Source: an uncultured Clostridia bacterium
GTDB taxonomy: Bacteria > Bacillota > Clostridia > Christensenellales > Aristaeellaceae
Direction of reading: 5' to 3'
Assembly: GCA_946626395.1 (NCBI GenBank)
Contig: CAMOUF010000199.1
Span: 1 to 16,307 of the forward strand
DNA: 16,307 nucleotides
Shown here in pieces: positions 1-6,176 of the stretch. The position numbers and the translations under genes are program-made. The first letter of the stretch is position 1; each line of letters opens with the position of its first letter. The notes below the pieces were generated by a model. It saw only the letters and a list, made by a program, of their open reading frames with translations, searched no databases and had not been told where the DNA came from.

Positions 1-228
1 ATGGGCGTGTTTGAGAATCCCACCCTGGCCAAGGGCACCCTGGGCGTGGCCCAGGCCATGGCCGACAGCGACGCCGTGACCATCATCGGCGGCGGCGACA
101 GCGCGGCGGCTGTGGAACAGATGGGCCTGGCCCCCAAGATGACCCACATCTCCACCGGCGGCGGCGCTTCCCTGGAATACCTGGAAGGCAAGACCCTGCC
201 CGGCGTTGCCGCTCTGAACGATAAATAA
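1..228 (+). CDS. pgk: Phosphoglycerate kinase, C-terminal end (partial at the window edge)
   Basis: This is the last 75 residues of phosphoglycerate kinase, the glycolytic enzyme that transfers phosphate from 1,3-bisphosphoglycerate to ADP in the cytoplasm. The fragment opens with MGVFE, which in the family follows an Asn-Gly-Pro, so the first ATG is internal and the gene starts upstream of the window. GGGDSAAAV is the nucleotide-binding glycine-rich stretch and STGGGASLEYLEG is the near-terminal signature. The stop is TAA. tpiA follows 259 nt downstream on the same strand, the usual pgk-tpiA order, but the gap is unusually long because two hairpin repeats occupy it. The assignment is secure; only the 5' part is missing. 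Confidence 0.97.
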   Translation: MGVFENPTLAKGTLGVAQAMADSDAVTIIGGGDSAAAVEQMGLAPKMTHISTGGGASLEYLEGKTLPGVAALNDK

Positions 229-241
229 GGGACGGAGTATT

Positions 242-456
242 TCTGGGGGGAACCTCTCTTTGTAAGCCAAAGAGAGGTTCCCCCCAGACCCCCTTCCGAG
301 AAAGCTGAATGGGATTTTCGTTTTTTCTTTTGCGAACTTTCGTGCTACAGTTTTGCAGACCGATAAGTCCCAAAGAAATAACAAGCCCTTCCCTACACCT
401 TTCTTGGAGGGGGACTGGGGGAACCATTCTTTGGGTCCAAAGAATGGTTCCCCCAG
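242..456. repeat. Inverted pair of related hairpin elements in the pgk-tpiA gap
   Basis: Two near-identical stem-loops flank this stretch. The first has perfect 21-nt arms at 242-262 and 268-288 with a 5-nt loop. The second has perfect 19-nt arms at 415-433 and 438-456 with a 4-nt loop. Both arms share the pattern CTGGGGGAACC-n-TCTTTG. Beyond each hairpin, facing inward, lies a similar tail: 289-312 on the + strand and roughly 387-414 on the - strand, both reading CC(g/a)AGAAAG-TG-A-GGG. The whole is therefore hairpin-tail, spacer, reversed tail-hairpin. Neither hairpin has a + strand U-tract, so they are not ordinary terminators for pgk. The A-rich run at 457-471 would make the second hairpin terminator-like only on the - strand. 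Confidence 0.85.
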
Positions 457-487
457 AAAAAAACAAAAAAGAAAGAGGTGCTTTCCC

Positions 488-1240
488 ATGCGGAAGCCTA
501 TTATTGCCGGTAACTGGAAAATGAATAAGACCCCCGCCGAAGCCAAGGCGCTGGTAAATGAACTCAAGCCCCTGGTCAAGGAAGCGAACGCCACCGTGGT
601 TGTGTGCGTGCCCGCCGTGGACATTTACGCGGTGAAGGAAGCCATCAAGGGCAGCAACATCCATCTGGGCGCTCAGAACGTGCATTTCAAGGAATCCGGC
701 GCTTACACCGGCGAACTGTCCGCCGCCATGCTGAAGGAAGCGGGCGTGGAATACGTGATCATCGGCCACAGCGAACGCCGTCAGTATTTCGGCGAAACCG
801 ACGCCACCGTGAACCTGCGCACCCTGGCCGCTGTGAAGGCGGGCCTGACCCCCATCATCTGCGTGGGCGAGCGCAAGGAAGAGCGGGAAGCGGGTTACAC
901 CAACGCCCTGGTGGAATATCAGACCCTGATCGCCCTGAACGGCCTGACCGAGGACGAAATCAAGAACGTGGTCATCGCCTATGAGCCCGTGTGGGCCATC
1001 GGCACCGGCCTCACCGCCACTGACGAGCAGGCTAATGAGACCATCGGCGTCATCCGCGCCGCCATCGCCCGGAAGTATGGCAAGCGGGTGGGCAATGCCG
1101 TGCGCATCCAGTACGGCGGCAGCATGAACCCCAAGAACGTCAAGGGCCTGATGGCACAGCCTGAAATCGACGGCGGCCTCATCGGCGGCGCGTCCCTGAA
1201 AGCCCCTGATTTTTCCCAGGTCGTGAACTACGACAAGTAA
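488..1240 (+). CDS. tpiA: Triosephosphate isomerase
   Basis: The 250-residue product interconverts dihydroxyacetone phosphate and glyceraldehyde 3-phosphate in glycolysis; it is a cytoplasmic TIM barrel and normally a dimer. All catalytic landmarks are present: AGNWKMNK with N9 and K11, IIGHSERR with electrophile H94, and the signature AYEPVWAIGTG with catalytic base E166. The phosphate-binding YGGSMNP and GGLIGGASL close the barrel. Length equals the family norm. The reading frame is open upstream to 353, but the start at 488 is preferred because AGAGGTG lies 7 nt upstream, the protein then begins exactly at the family N-terminus (MRKPIIAGNWK), and the extension would be read through a repeat hairpin. 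It probably belongs to the pgk transcript. Confidence 0.98.
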   Translation: MRKPIIAGNWKMNKTPAEAKALVNELKPLVKEANATVVVCVPAVDIYAVKEAIKGSNIHLGAQNVHFKESGAYTGELSAAMLKEAGVEYVIIGHSERRQYFGETDATVNLRTLAAVKAGLTPIICVGERKEEREAGYTNALVEYQTLIALNGLTEDEIKNVVIAYEPVWAIGTGLTATDEQANETIGVIRAAIARKYGKRVGNAVRIQYGGSMNPKNVKGLMAQPEIDGGLIGGASLKAPDFSQVVNYDK

Positions 1241-1257
1241 TCTTTCCCTTTGATTGA

Positions 1258-1282
1258 AAGCGGGTTTACGCCCGCTTTTTTT
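1258..1282 (+). terminator. Intrinsic terminator after tpiA
   Basis: AAGCGGG at 1258-1264 pairs with CCCGCTT at 1271-1277 across a 6-nt loop, and a run of seven T follows from 1276. It lies 18 nt beyond the tpiA stop and closes the glycolytic transcript before the lysA promoter. Confidence 0.9.
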
Positions 1283-1339
1283 GATGCCCATGGACCGGCA
1301 TGGCGCTTGTTTAAAAATTGTCCTTTCCCGTCGTATCCC

Positions 1340-1368
1340 TTGCGCGGCGGAGGGTCCTCGCATATAAT
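1340..1368 (+). promoter_or_regulatory. Sigma-A-type promoter of lysA
   Basis: TTGCGC at 1340-1345 and a perfect TATAAT at 1363-1368 are separated by 17 nt. Transcription would start near 1375, leaving a leader of about 50 nt before the lysA start, too short for a lysine riboswitch. Confidence 0.75.
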
Positions 1369-1425
1369 GAAACAGGATTGTATCCAATTTTTTATTCTGG
1401 ACGATCCGGAAGGATGAAAAACACC

Positions 1426-2661
1426 ATGCCCAATTTTTCCCTGAACGACGATGTGTTTATCCGCGCGGCCGAAAAATTCCCCACGCCTTTTCATTTATAT
1501 GACGAAGCGGGCATCCGCTCCACGGCCCGGGCGCTGAACGCCGCTTTTTCCTGGTGCCCTGATTATCAGGAATATTTTGCCGTGAAAGCCCTGCCCAATC
1601 CCGCGATCCTCAAAATCTTCAAGGACGAGGGCTGCGGCCTGGACTGCTCCAGCGAATGCGAGCTGCTGCTGGCGGAAATGAGCGGCTTCCGGGGACAGGA
1701 TATTATGTTCAGCGCCAACGCCATGCCCCCCGAGGAATTTGATCACGCCATGGCCCTGGGGGCCATCGTGAACCTGGACGACATCAGCGATATCGACATT
1801 TTGGCTGCCCACGGCGGCATCCCGGAAACCGTGTGTGTGCGCTATAATCCCGGCGGGGATTTCACTCTGGGCAACGCCATCATGGGCTCCCCCGGCGATT
1901 CCAAGTACGGCTGGACAAAAGAGCAGATCGCCGTGGGCCTAAAACGCCTGAAGGAAATGGGGGCCAAGCGCTTTGGCCTGCACGCTTTCCTGGCCAGCTG
2001 CACCACAGACAATTCTTATTATCCCAAGCTGGCTGGCATTTTGTTTGACCTGGGCGCGGAAATGGAAAAGGAATGCGGCCTGCCCCTGGCCTTTGTGAAC
2101 CTGTCCGGCGGCATCGGCATTCCCTATCGCCCCGGCGAGCCCGCCGCCGATATTCAGGGGATCGGGGAAGGCGTGCGGAAAGAATATGAGCGGGTTTTCG
2201 GCGATCCCACCAACGGCCGCGTCGCCATCAAGTCCGAGCTGGGCCGCTACATGACCGGCCCCCACGGGTGGCTGGTGACCCGGGCCATTCACGAAAAGAA
2301 GATCCACAAGGATTATATCGGCGTGGACGCCTGCGCCGCCAACCTGATGCGCCCCGCCATGTACGGCGCGTATCACCACATCCACGTATGCGGGAAGCGG
2401 GATTATCCCGCCGACCATGTGTACGACGTGACCGGCTGCCTGTGCGAAAACAACGATAAATTCGCCTGGGACCGGCCCCTGCCGGAAATCCAAATGGGCG
2501 ATCTGCTGGTGATCCACGACACCGGGGCCCACGGCTTTGCCATGGGATACCAGTACAACGGCCGCCTGCGCAGCGCCGAGGTGCTTTATACGGCGGAAGG
2601 CGATTTTCGTTTGATCCGCCGGGCGGAAACCCCGCAGGATTATTTCACCACGCTGGTATGA
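1426..2661 (+). CDS. lysA: Diaminopimelate decarboxylase
   Basis: This PLP enzyme of fold type III decarboxylates meso-diaminopimelate to lysine, the last step of lysine synthesis. The 411-residue product starts with PTPFHLYDE, then YFAVKALPNP with the likely Schiff-base lysine K54, GCGLDCSSECEL, the glycine loop NLSGGIGIPY near 225-234, the phosphate-binding ELGRYMTGPHG near 271, the CEN-D motif with C340 and E341, and HDTGAHGFAMGYQYNGR near 364-380. The usual HxHIGSQ segment is replaced by HAFLASCT (186-193), so it belongs to a divergent subgroup. Start: ATG at 1426 sits 11 nt after GAAGGA (1409-1414); an ATG at 1414 is also in frame but directly abuts the Shine-Dalgarno. A TTG at 1318 lies upstream of the promoter and can be dismissed. 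Carboxynorspermidine decarboxylase was considered, but the C-terminal motifs favour LysA. Confidence 0.9.
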   Translation: MPNFSLNDDVFIRAAEKFPTPFHLYDEAGIRSTARALNAAFSWCPDYQEYFAVKALPNPAILKIFKDEGCGLDCSSECELLLAEMSGFRGQDIMFSANAMPPEEFDHAMALGAIVNLDDISDIDILAAHGGIPETVCVRYNPGGDFTLGNAIMGSPGDSKYGWTKEQIAVGLKRLKEMGAKRFGLHAFLASCTTDNSYYPKLAGILFDLGAEMEKECGLPLAFVNLSGGIGIPYRPGEPAADIQGIGEGVRKEYERVFGDPTNGRVAIKSELGRYMTGPHGWLVTRAIHEKKIHKDYIGVDACAANLMRPAMYGAYHHIHVCGKRDYPADHVYDVTGCLCENNDKFAWDRPLPEIQMGDLLVIHDTGAHGFAMGYQYNGRLRSAEVLYTAEGDFRLIRRAETPQDYFTTLV

Positions 2662-2699
2662 CGGAAAAGCAAAGGGAACTGTTCTGTGTAACCGTTTCA

Positions 2700-2853
2700 T
2701 GACCGCTTTAAATCAGTTAGGAGTGAGGAGTTAGGAGTGAGGAGTTAATAGTTGGCACTTCGCGCCTGGACAACAGGAGCTCATTGTGTGATAACAATTT
2801 TCAACTCCTAACTCCTCATTCCTCACTCCCCACTTGGTGATTTAAAGCGTTCA
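2700..2853. repeat. Heptamer palindrome element A
   Basis: The ends are 16-nt inverted repeats with one mismatch (2700-2715 and 2838-2853), sharing the core CTTTAAATCA. Inside, the left arm is a tandem array of 7-nt units, alternating AGGAGTG and AGGAGTT at 2719-2746 and closing with AATAGTT. The right arm is the complement of a similar array. The central 2754-2792 or so is not palindromic and differs from the core of element B. The element lies between the lysA stop and the lysA terminator, so it should be transcribed as part of the lysA 3' untranslated region and could fold into a long imperfect stem. Confidence 0.9.
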
Positions 2854-2856
2854 TCA

Positions 2857-2890
2857 AAGGAGAATCCGGCATAGGTACCGGATTCTCTTT
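2857..2890 (+). terminator. Intrinsic terminator of lysA
   Basis: GAGAATCCGG at 2860-2869 pairs perfectly with CCGGATTCTC at 2878-2887 across an 8-nt loop. AAA before and TTT after extend the stem, and a pyrimidine-rich TTTCCCTTTTCC follows. It lies about 200 nt past the lysA stop because element A separates them. Confidence 0.8.
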
Positions 2891-2904
2891 CCCTTTTCCG
2901 GGCC

Positions 2905-2934
2905 TTGACCGAGCGGGGCGGAATGGGGTATAAT
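2905..2934 (+). promoter_or_regulatory. Sigma-A-type promoter of the sigma/anti-sigma pair
   Basis: TTGACC at 2905-2910 and TATAAT at 2929-2934 are spaced by 18 nt. Transcription should start near 2941, leaving an 87-nt leader. This also excludes any start codon upstream of 2941 for the downstream gene. Confidence 0.8.
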
Positions 2935-2949
2935 GAGCAAGGAGCCATG

Positions 2950-2974
2950 CTGCTGTGCAAAGACAGCAGTTTTT
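2950..2974 (+). promoter_or_regulatory. Small U-tailed hairpin in the sigma-gene leader (possible attenuator)
   Basis: CTGCTGT at 2950-2956 pairs perfectly with ACAGCAG at 2963-2969, followed at once by five T. It begins about 9 nt after the predicted transcription start, so it could cause early termination. The stem is short (7 bp), so the effect may be weak. Confidence 0.45.
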
Positions 2975-3027
2975 CCTGTGAAAAAAATTTACTGAACCTG
3001 CAAGAATTGGGAAGGGTACGCCGTTAT

Positions 3028-3546
3028 ATGAGTGAACGGGCACAAGCAGGCCGCATGGATGACAAAAGGTTCGAGGAGCTTTACGCTGCCTACGCCACCG
3101 ACGTCCTCCGGGTCAGCTACTTTTATCTGGGGGATCGGCAGCAGGCCGAGGACGTGACGCAGGATGTGTTCGTCCGCCTGCTGACCCATGCGCCGGAATT
3201 GGAGCCGGGCAAGGAAAAAGCCTGGCTGCTGAAGGTGGCGCTGAACCGATGCCGGGATCTGTGGCGGGCCGCGTGGGTCAAGCGCGTGGTGCTGGGCAGC
3301 CCGGCCCTGGAATTGACCCCCGCGCCGGATCAAATGGACGACCGGCTGGAAAAGCAGGAGCTGATGAGCGCCGTGCGCCGCCTGCCATCCGGGTTTCGGG
3401 ATGTGATCCTGCTGCATTATTATCAGGGCTATGGCATCGCTGAAATCGCGGCCATGCTGCATCTGCCGGAGGGCACCATTTCCAGCCGCCTGTCCCGGGC
3501 CAGAAAGAAATTAGAGGATATTTTGAAGGAGAGTGGCGCGCAATGA
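3028..3546 (+). CDS. ECF-type RNA polymerase sigma factor
   Basis: The 172-residue product is a small two-domain (extracytoplasmic function) sigma factor that would direct RNA polymerase to a dedicated promoter set. Region 2 spans about residues 13-82, with YLGDRQQAEDVTQDVFVRLL at 33-52. Region 4 spans about 113-165, with the helix-turn-helix GIAEIAAMLHLPEGTISSRL followed by SRARKKL. Start: ATG at 3028 is preceded by GGGAAGG, though 12 nt away, and an ATG at 3055 is the alternative. Earlier in-frame codons lie at or before the transcription start. The stop overlaps the next gene by ATGA, indicating translational coupling. Target promoters cannot be told; the sequence before its own gene looks like sigma-A rather than an autoregulated ECF site. 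Confidence 0.93.
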   Translation: MSERAQAGRMDDKRFEELYAAYATDVLRVSYFYLGDRQQAEDVTQDVFVRLLTHAPELEPGKEKAWLLKVALNRCRDLWRAAWVKRVVLGSPALELTPAPDQMDDRLEKQELMSAVRRLPSGFRDVILLHYYQGYGIAEIAAMLHLPEGTISSRLSRARKKLEDILKESGAQ

Positions 3547-4475
3547 AGAACGTGGAGGAAAGGCTGCGGGCCTTGCCGGAAATAGCCGAATCCACCGGGC
3601 TTCAGGCGGATGAACAACTCAAGCGGAAAATTCTTCGCTCCGCGGAAGGAGCGGACAGGAAGCCGGGCCTGACTTTCCGCAGGCTGGCCCCTGCCCTGTG
3701 CGCCCTGGTGGTGCTGATCGGGGCGGCGGCGTTTACCCTGCCCCGGCTGGGCGCGCCCCGGGAAACCGACGCGAACCTGATGAATTCTTATCCCGCGGGT
3801 CAAATCGTGACGGGCGATAAGCTGGCCCTGGACGTGCCCCAGGGCAGCATCACCATCCGCACCTCCCGCAATCCCTCCTACCGCAGCATCTGGGCCCCCA
3901 TGAGCGGCGGCAATTTCCCCTTGATCGGGGTGAACGGACGCTATTACAGGCTGCTGACCAATCCCACCAGCATTTCTTCTTCCCTGCTGGGCCAGACTCT
4001 GGGCACGGTGGATAACTTTACCAGCGAACCGGCCCTGGCCGGAAAGAACGGCATCTGCTCCAACACGGTGGCCGCCGGGGAAACGGTGTACGCTGTCAGC
4101 GGCATGAACGGGGCTCTGGCCGCCGCCCGGGTCAACGGGCAAATGCGGGTGTTCCAGCGGGTGTCCTTTGGTGACAGCGCCCTGATGGGCAGCGAAAAGC
4201 TGGCCGATACCCTGAAAGCCTCCTCTGCCGTGGCCATCGAGCTGTCCGGCGTGGGCGCCATCAGCGACGCATCCGCCGTGCAGCGCCTGATCAATATTCT
4301 GACCAGTAACGCTTCCTTCCTGCGCTCCAGCGGCGGGGAAACCAACCAATCCCTGCTGATTCAGCTGCAATCCGGCCTGGTGCTTCAAATGGCCGTCAAC
4401 GGCGAACGCATTATCGCCTGCGGCACCTGGGCCTGCCCCGAATTCTTCGACGCCTTCCAGGAAGCTATGCAATAA
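3543..4475 (+). CDS. Predicted membrane-anchored anti-sigma factor
   Basis: The 310-residue protein begins with about 47 polar, charged residues, then one transmembrane helix near residues 48-68 (LAPALCALVVLIGAAAFTLP), then a roughly 240-residue outer domain that I do not recognise. A cytoplasmic N-terminus, single pass and extracytoplasmic sensor, together with the 4-nt overlap with the ECF sigma gene, fit a cognate anti-sigma factor that holds the sigma at the membrane until a signal arrives. The classical zinc-binding HxxxCxxC of ZAS anti-sigma domains is absent, so the inhibitory segment would be of another class. The function rests on context rather than on a recognised domain. AAGGAG stands roughly a dozen nt before the ATG. 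Confidence 0.7.
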   Translation: MKNVEERLRALPEIAESTGLQADEQLKRKILRSAEGADRKPGLTFRRLAPALCALVVLIGAAAFTLPRLGAPRETDANLMNSYPAGQIVTGDKLALDVPQGSITIRTSRNPSYRSIWAPMSGGNFPLIGVNGRYYRLLTNPTSISSSLLGQTLGTVDNFTSEPALAGKNGICSNTVAAGETVYAVSGMNGALAAARVNGQMRVFQRVSFGDSALMGSEKLADTLKASSAVAIELSGVGAISDASAVQRLINILTSNASFLRSSGGETNQSLLIQLQSGLVLQMAVNGERIIACGTWACPEFFDAFQEAMQ

Positions 4476-4495
4476 TCGCATTCCTTATAAAAACA

Positions 4496-4539
4496 GAGCC
4501 GCTGCGCTTCATCACTGAATCCGCAGCGGCTCGTTTTTT
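4496..4539. terminator. Bidirectional intrinsic terminator between convergent genes
   Basis: GAGCCGCTGCG at 4496-4506 pairs perfectly with CGCAGCGGCTC at 4522-4532, followed by six T (4534-4539). On the other strand the A-rich 4488-4493 supplies a U-tract. It serves the anti-sigma gene from the left and the lipoprotein gene from the right. Confidence 0.9.
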
Positions 4540-4547
4540 GTCAGAAG

Positions 4548-4586
4548 CTATTAACTCCTCACTCCTCACTCCTCATTCCTCACTCC
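4548..4586 (-). repeat. Half heptamer element C (one arm only)
   Basis: Read on the - strand this is five 7-nt units (AGGAGTG, AGGAATG and AGGAGTT types) ending in GGAGTTAATAG, the same inner border as the left arms of elements A and B. The terminal TTTAAATCA, the core and the opposite arm are missing. It begins directly after the lipoprotein stop codon and ends just before the terminator. Confidence 0.8.
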
Positions 4587-4587
4587 A

Positions 4588-5412
4588 TTACGGTTCCACC
4601 GTAATCTGATCCCCCTGGGCGGAAATGCGGCTCACCGGGGTCACACGGGCGATCAGCTGGGCCCAGTCCAGGGTGGCGGGGTCTGGCAGCTGGGAGGTAT
4701 CTTTCAGTTCGTATTCCAAAATTTCCAGGCTGTCCTGCCGCAGAACCCCCACCGCCATCAGATAACCTTCGCTGGCTGTCGTGCCCAAGCTATTGATGGT
4801 CAGGTTCAGCGTAGCGTCCACAAAATACAGTTCTTCTCCCCGCTGGCAGAAGGAAAAATATTCATGGCCCGTGACAGCGCCGTTCAGCGTATCGCTGATT
4901 TCCGCCCGGCCCCGGGTCAAGTCCTCCGTGATTTCATAGGTGCGCGCCCGCTCAAACCGCCCGCCGCCGGACACCTCGTAATCGCCGTTGAGCTGATTGT
5001 CCATGGGCGTTTCATCCCCCGGGGCGGCGGTCACCGTTTCCAATTCCGGGGCATCGTCCACCGTGGTCTGATAGGTATAATCGCCGCCCTGCCGCCACAT
5101 AAAGCGGTAATAGCCGTCCCGCGGCTGCTCTCCGGCGGCCTGGGCATCGGCAATGAACTGATTGAAAAAATTAACGGGAATAGCATAGGTCAAATTGCTG
5201 TAGGTTCTGATGGACACTTTTCCGATTTCCTGTTCGTAAGGCGCCATCAGCCGCCGAGCAGCCTCAGCCGCCGCGCTTTCCCCCAGGATCACCGGGGCTT
5301 CCATGTGCTCCGGCGGGGGCGACGGCGCTTCCACCGGCTGCTCCTCTTTGGCGCATCCGGCCAGCAGCATCGAACAGGCCAGCAGCGCCGCGGCAATTTT
5401 CCTTTTCTCCAT
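4588..5412 (-). CDS. Predicted lipoprotein of unknown function
   Basis: The 274-residue product has a classic lipoprotein signal: KRK at 3-5, a hydrophobic core and the lipobox LAGC with the modified cysteine at position 20. It should be processed by signal peptidase II and anchored to the outer face of the membrane. A Pro/Glu-rich linker (about 22-42) follows, then a domain rich in Glu, Tyr and Thr that I cannot place in a family. GGGGAGG lies 8 nt before the ATG and a good promoter lies 30 nt upstream. It stands alone and convergent to the sigma/anti-sigma pair. A role in the same envelope response is possible but unsupported beyond proximity. Confidence 0.85.
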   Translation of the reverse strand: MEKRKIAAALLACSMLLAGCAKEEQPVEAPSPPPEHMEAPVILGESAAAEAARRLMAPYEQEIGKVSIRTYSNLTYAIPVNFFNQFIADAQAAGEQPRDGYYRFMWRQGGDYTYQTTVDDAPELETVTAAPGDETPMDNQLNGDYEVSGGGRFERARTYEITEDLTRGRAEISDTLNGAVTGHEYFSFCQRGEELYFVDATLNLTINSLGTTASEGYLMAVGVLRQDSLEILEYELKDTSQLPDPATLDWAQLIARVTPVSRISAQGDQITVEP

Positions 5413-5441
5413 GCTTCTTTCCTCCCCTTCGCGGTGATCCC

Positions 5442-5470
5442 ATTATACTATATTTTTTCTTTTTTCACAA
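5442..5470 (-). promoter_or_regulatory. Sigma-A-type promoter of the lipoprotein gene
   Basis: On the - strand TTGTGA (5465-5470) and TATAAT (5442-5447) are separated by 17 nt; the spacer is A-rich. Confidence 0.7.
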
Positions 5471-5481
5471 GGACATACCAC

Positions 5482-5650
5482 ATTTGGGATGTTTCCTTCC
5501 GTTCCGAAGCTGGTAAAATCAGGTTCAGCAGCGCCGATTTTGTCTGATATGGCGCATAGATGAATCAAAACCACATTAAACATTGTATTTTTCCAATCCA
5601 ATTGATACATCCATCACAATTTGGCCGCTGAAACTATGTGAACAATGCCA
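5482..5650. other. Divergent intergenic stretch with nothing recognised
   Basis: Between the lipoprotein promoter and the HPr-like promoter I see no coding sequence, repeat or convincing structured RNA. It is visibly less GC-rich than the genes around it. Confidence 0.5.
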
Positions 5651-5652
5651 AG

Positions 5653-5681
5653 TTGTATTTCCGTTTTGAAGGTGATATACT
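5653..5681 (+). promoter_or_regulatory. Sigma-A-type promoter of the HPr-like gene
   Basis: TTGTAT at 5653-5658 and TATACT at 5676-5681 are separated by 17 nt. The start would fall near 5688. Confidence 0.6.
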
Positions 5682-5715
5682 ACCCTTGGCAAGCGGAAAG
5701 AATGCTTGCTGAAAA

Positions 5716-5731
5716 CTGGAAACGTTTCCGG
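5716..5731 (+). promoter_or_regulatory. LacI/CcpA-type operator (cre-like palindrome)
   Basis: GGAAACGTTTCC (5718-5729) is a perfect 12-nt palindrome centred on CG, the form bound by LacI-family repressors including CcpA. Compared with the cre consensus TGWAANCGNTNWCA, the segment starting at 5717 matches except at three degenerate or terminal positions. It lies about 30 nt downstream of the predicted transcription start, where a bound repressor would block elongation. Confidence 0.55.
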
Positions 5732-5774
5732 AAAGGATTCCGGAGCCTGTTTCCCGAAAAAGGAGATGACCGAG

Positions 5775-6041
5775 ATGATCATCCACATTCACGTTGACTC
5801 AATGAAGGCTGCTGAACGGCTGAGCAGCATTTGCAAGGAATACCCCATGGAGCTTTATCTGCGGTCCGAAAAATTCTGCATTGATCCAAAGTCCACGCTG
5901 GGCATTATGGCGATGATGTACTCTGTTCGGAACCGCATGTTCCTGGACACCGGCTCCATGGATGAAAAAACACTGCACCGTTTTCTCAAGGAAATCGACG
6001 ATTACCTGGTCAAGGAAAACGAGGAAGCCTCCGGGCTGTAA
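5775..6041 (+). CDS. HPr/Crh-like protein without the catalytic histidine
   Basis: The 88-residue protein has HPr length and the HPr regulatory-serine region: DPKSTLGIMAM (37-47) matches the NLKSIMGVMSL segment around Ser46 of Bacillus HPr. A gapless alignment from that point puts Ser9 where HPr has the phosphorylatable His15, and no HARP motif exists. It therefore should not pass phosphate in the PTS. Crh, the Bacillus paralogue that works only as a CcpA co-regulator through Ser46, has the same pattern of loss, so a regulatory role is plausible. Start: ATG at 5775 is 9 nt after AAAGGAG, whereas the ATG at 5766 abuts it. A cre-like operator lies in its leader and a strong terminator lies about 70 nt after its stop. 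It could also be a diverged HPr-fold protein of other function. Confidence 0.75.
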   Translation: MIIHIHVDSMKAAERLSSICKEYPMELYLRSEKFCIDPKSTLGIMAMMYSVRNRMFLDTGSMDEKTLHRFLKEIDDYLVKENEEASGL

Positions 6042-6112
6042 GGCCCCCGGGCGGAAGGCCGCCCGCCCCCTTCATACGGCAGTCCGCCTGAAAAGGCGTT
6101 TACATATTCAAT

Positions 6113-6153
6113 CCCCGGTGAGCGCGGAGCGCGCTGCTGCCGGGGTTTTTTTT
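6113..6153 (+). terminator. Intrinsic terminator after the HPr-like gene
   Basis: CCCCGG (6113-6118) pairs with CCGGGG (6140-6145) around an inner AGCGCG/CGCGCT stem (6121-6126 and 6130-6135), followed by eight T. It ends 23 nt before the MFS start, so the permease probably depends on read-through or on its own unseen promoter. Confidence 0.85.
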
Positions 6154-6176
6154 GAAAAACAAATGAGGTGAGCGCG

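Larger units (their letters stand above)
2662..3027. other. Gene-free stretch between lysA and the ECF sigma gene
   Basis: No coding sequence is supported in these 366 nt. In order they hold heptamer element A, the lysA terminator, a strong promoter and a short transcribed leader with a small U-tailed hairpin, each listed separately. Confidence 0.8.

Noticed and set aside
83..1387. Long - strand open frame opposite pgk and tpiA
   Set aside because: It is antisense to two certain genes, runs through the repeat hairpins, and its product is low-complexity Gly/His/Gln-rich. It arises from GC-rich third positions of the true genes.
1369..1425. Riboswitch before lysA
   Set aside because: The leader from the predicted start is only about 50 nt, too short for a lysine aptamer, and has none of its conserved blocks.
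3429..4481. 350-codon - strand open frame opposite the anti-sigma gene
   Set aside because: It has Gly/Gln/His-rich composition, no recognisable domain and complete overlap with a coupled, well-started gene.
6042..6085. GC-rich hairpin (GGGCGG/CCGCCC) as terminator of the HPr-like gene
   Set aside because: No U-tract follows. The stem-loop at 6113-6153 with eight T is the better terminator.
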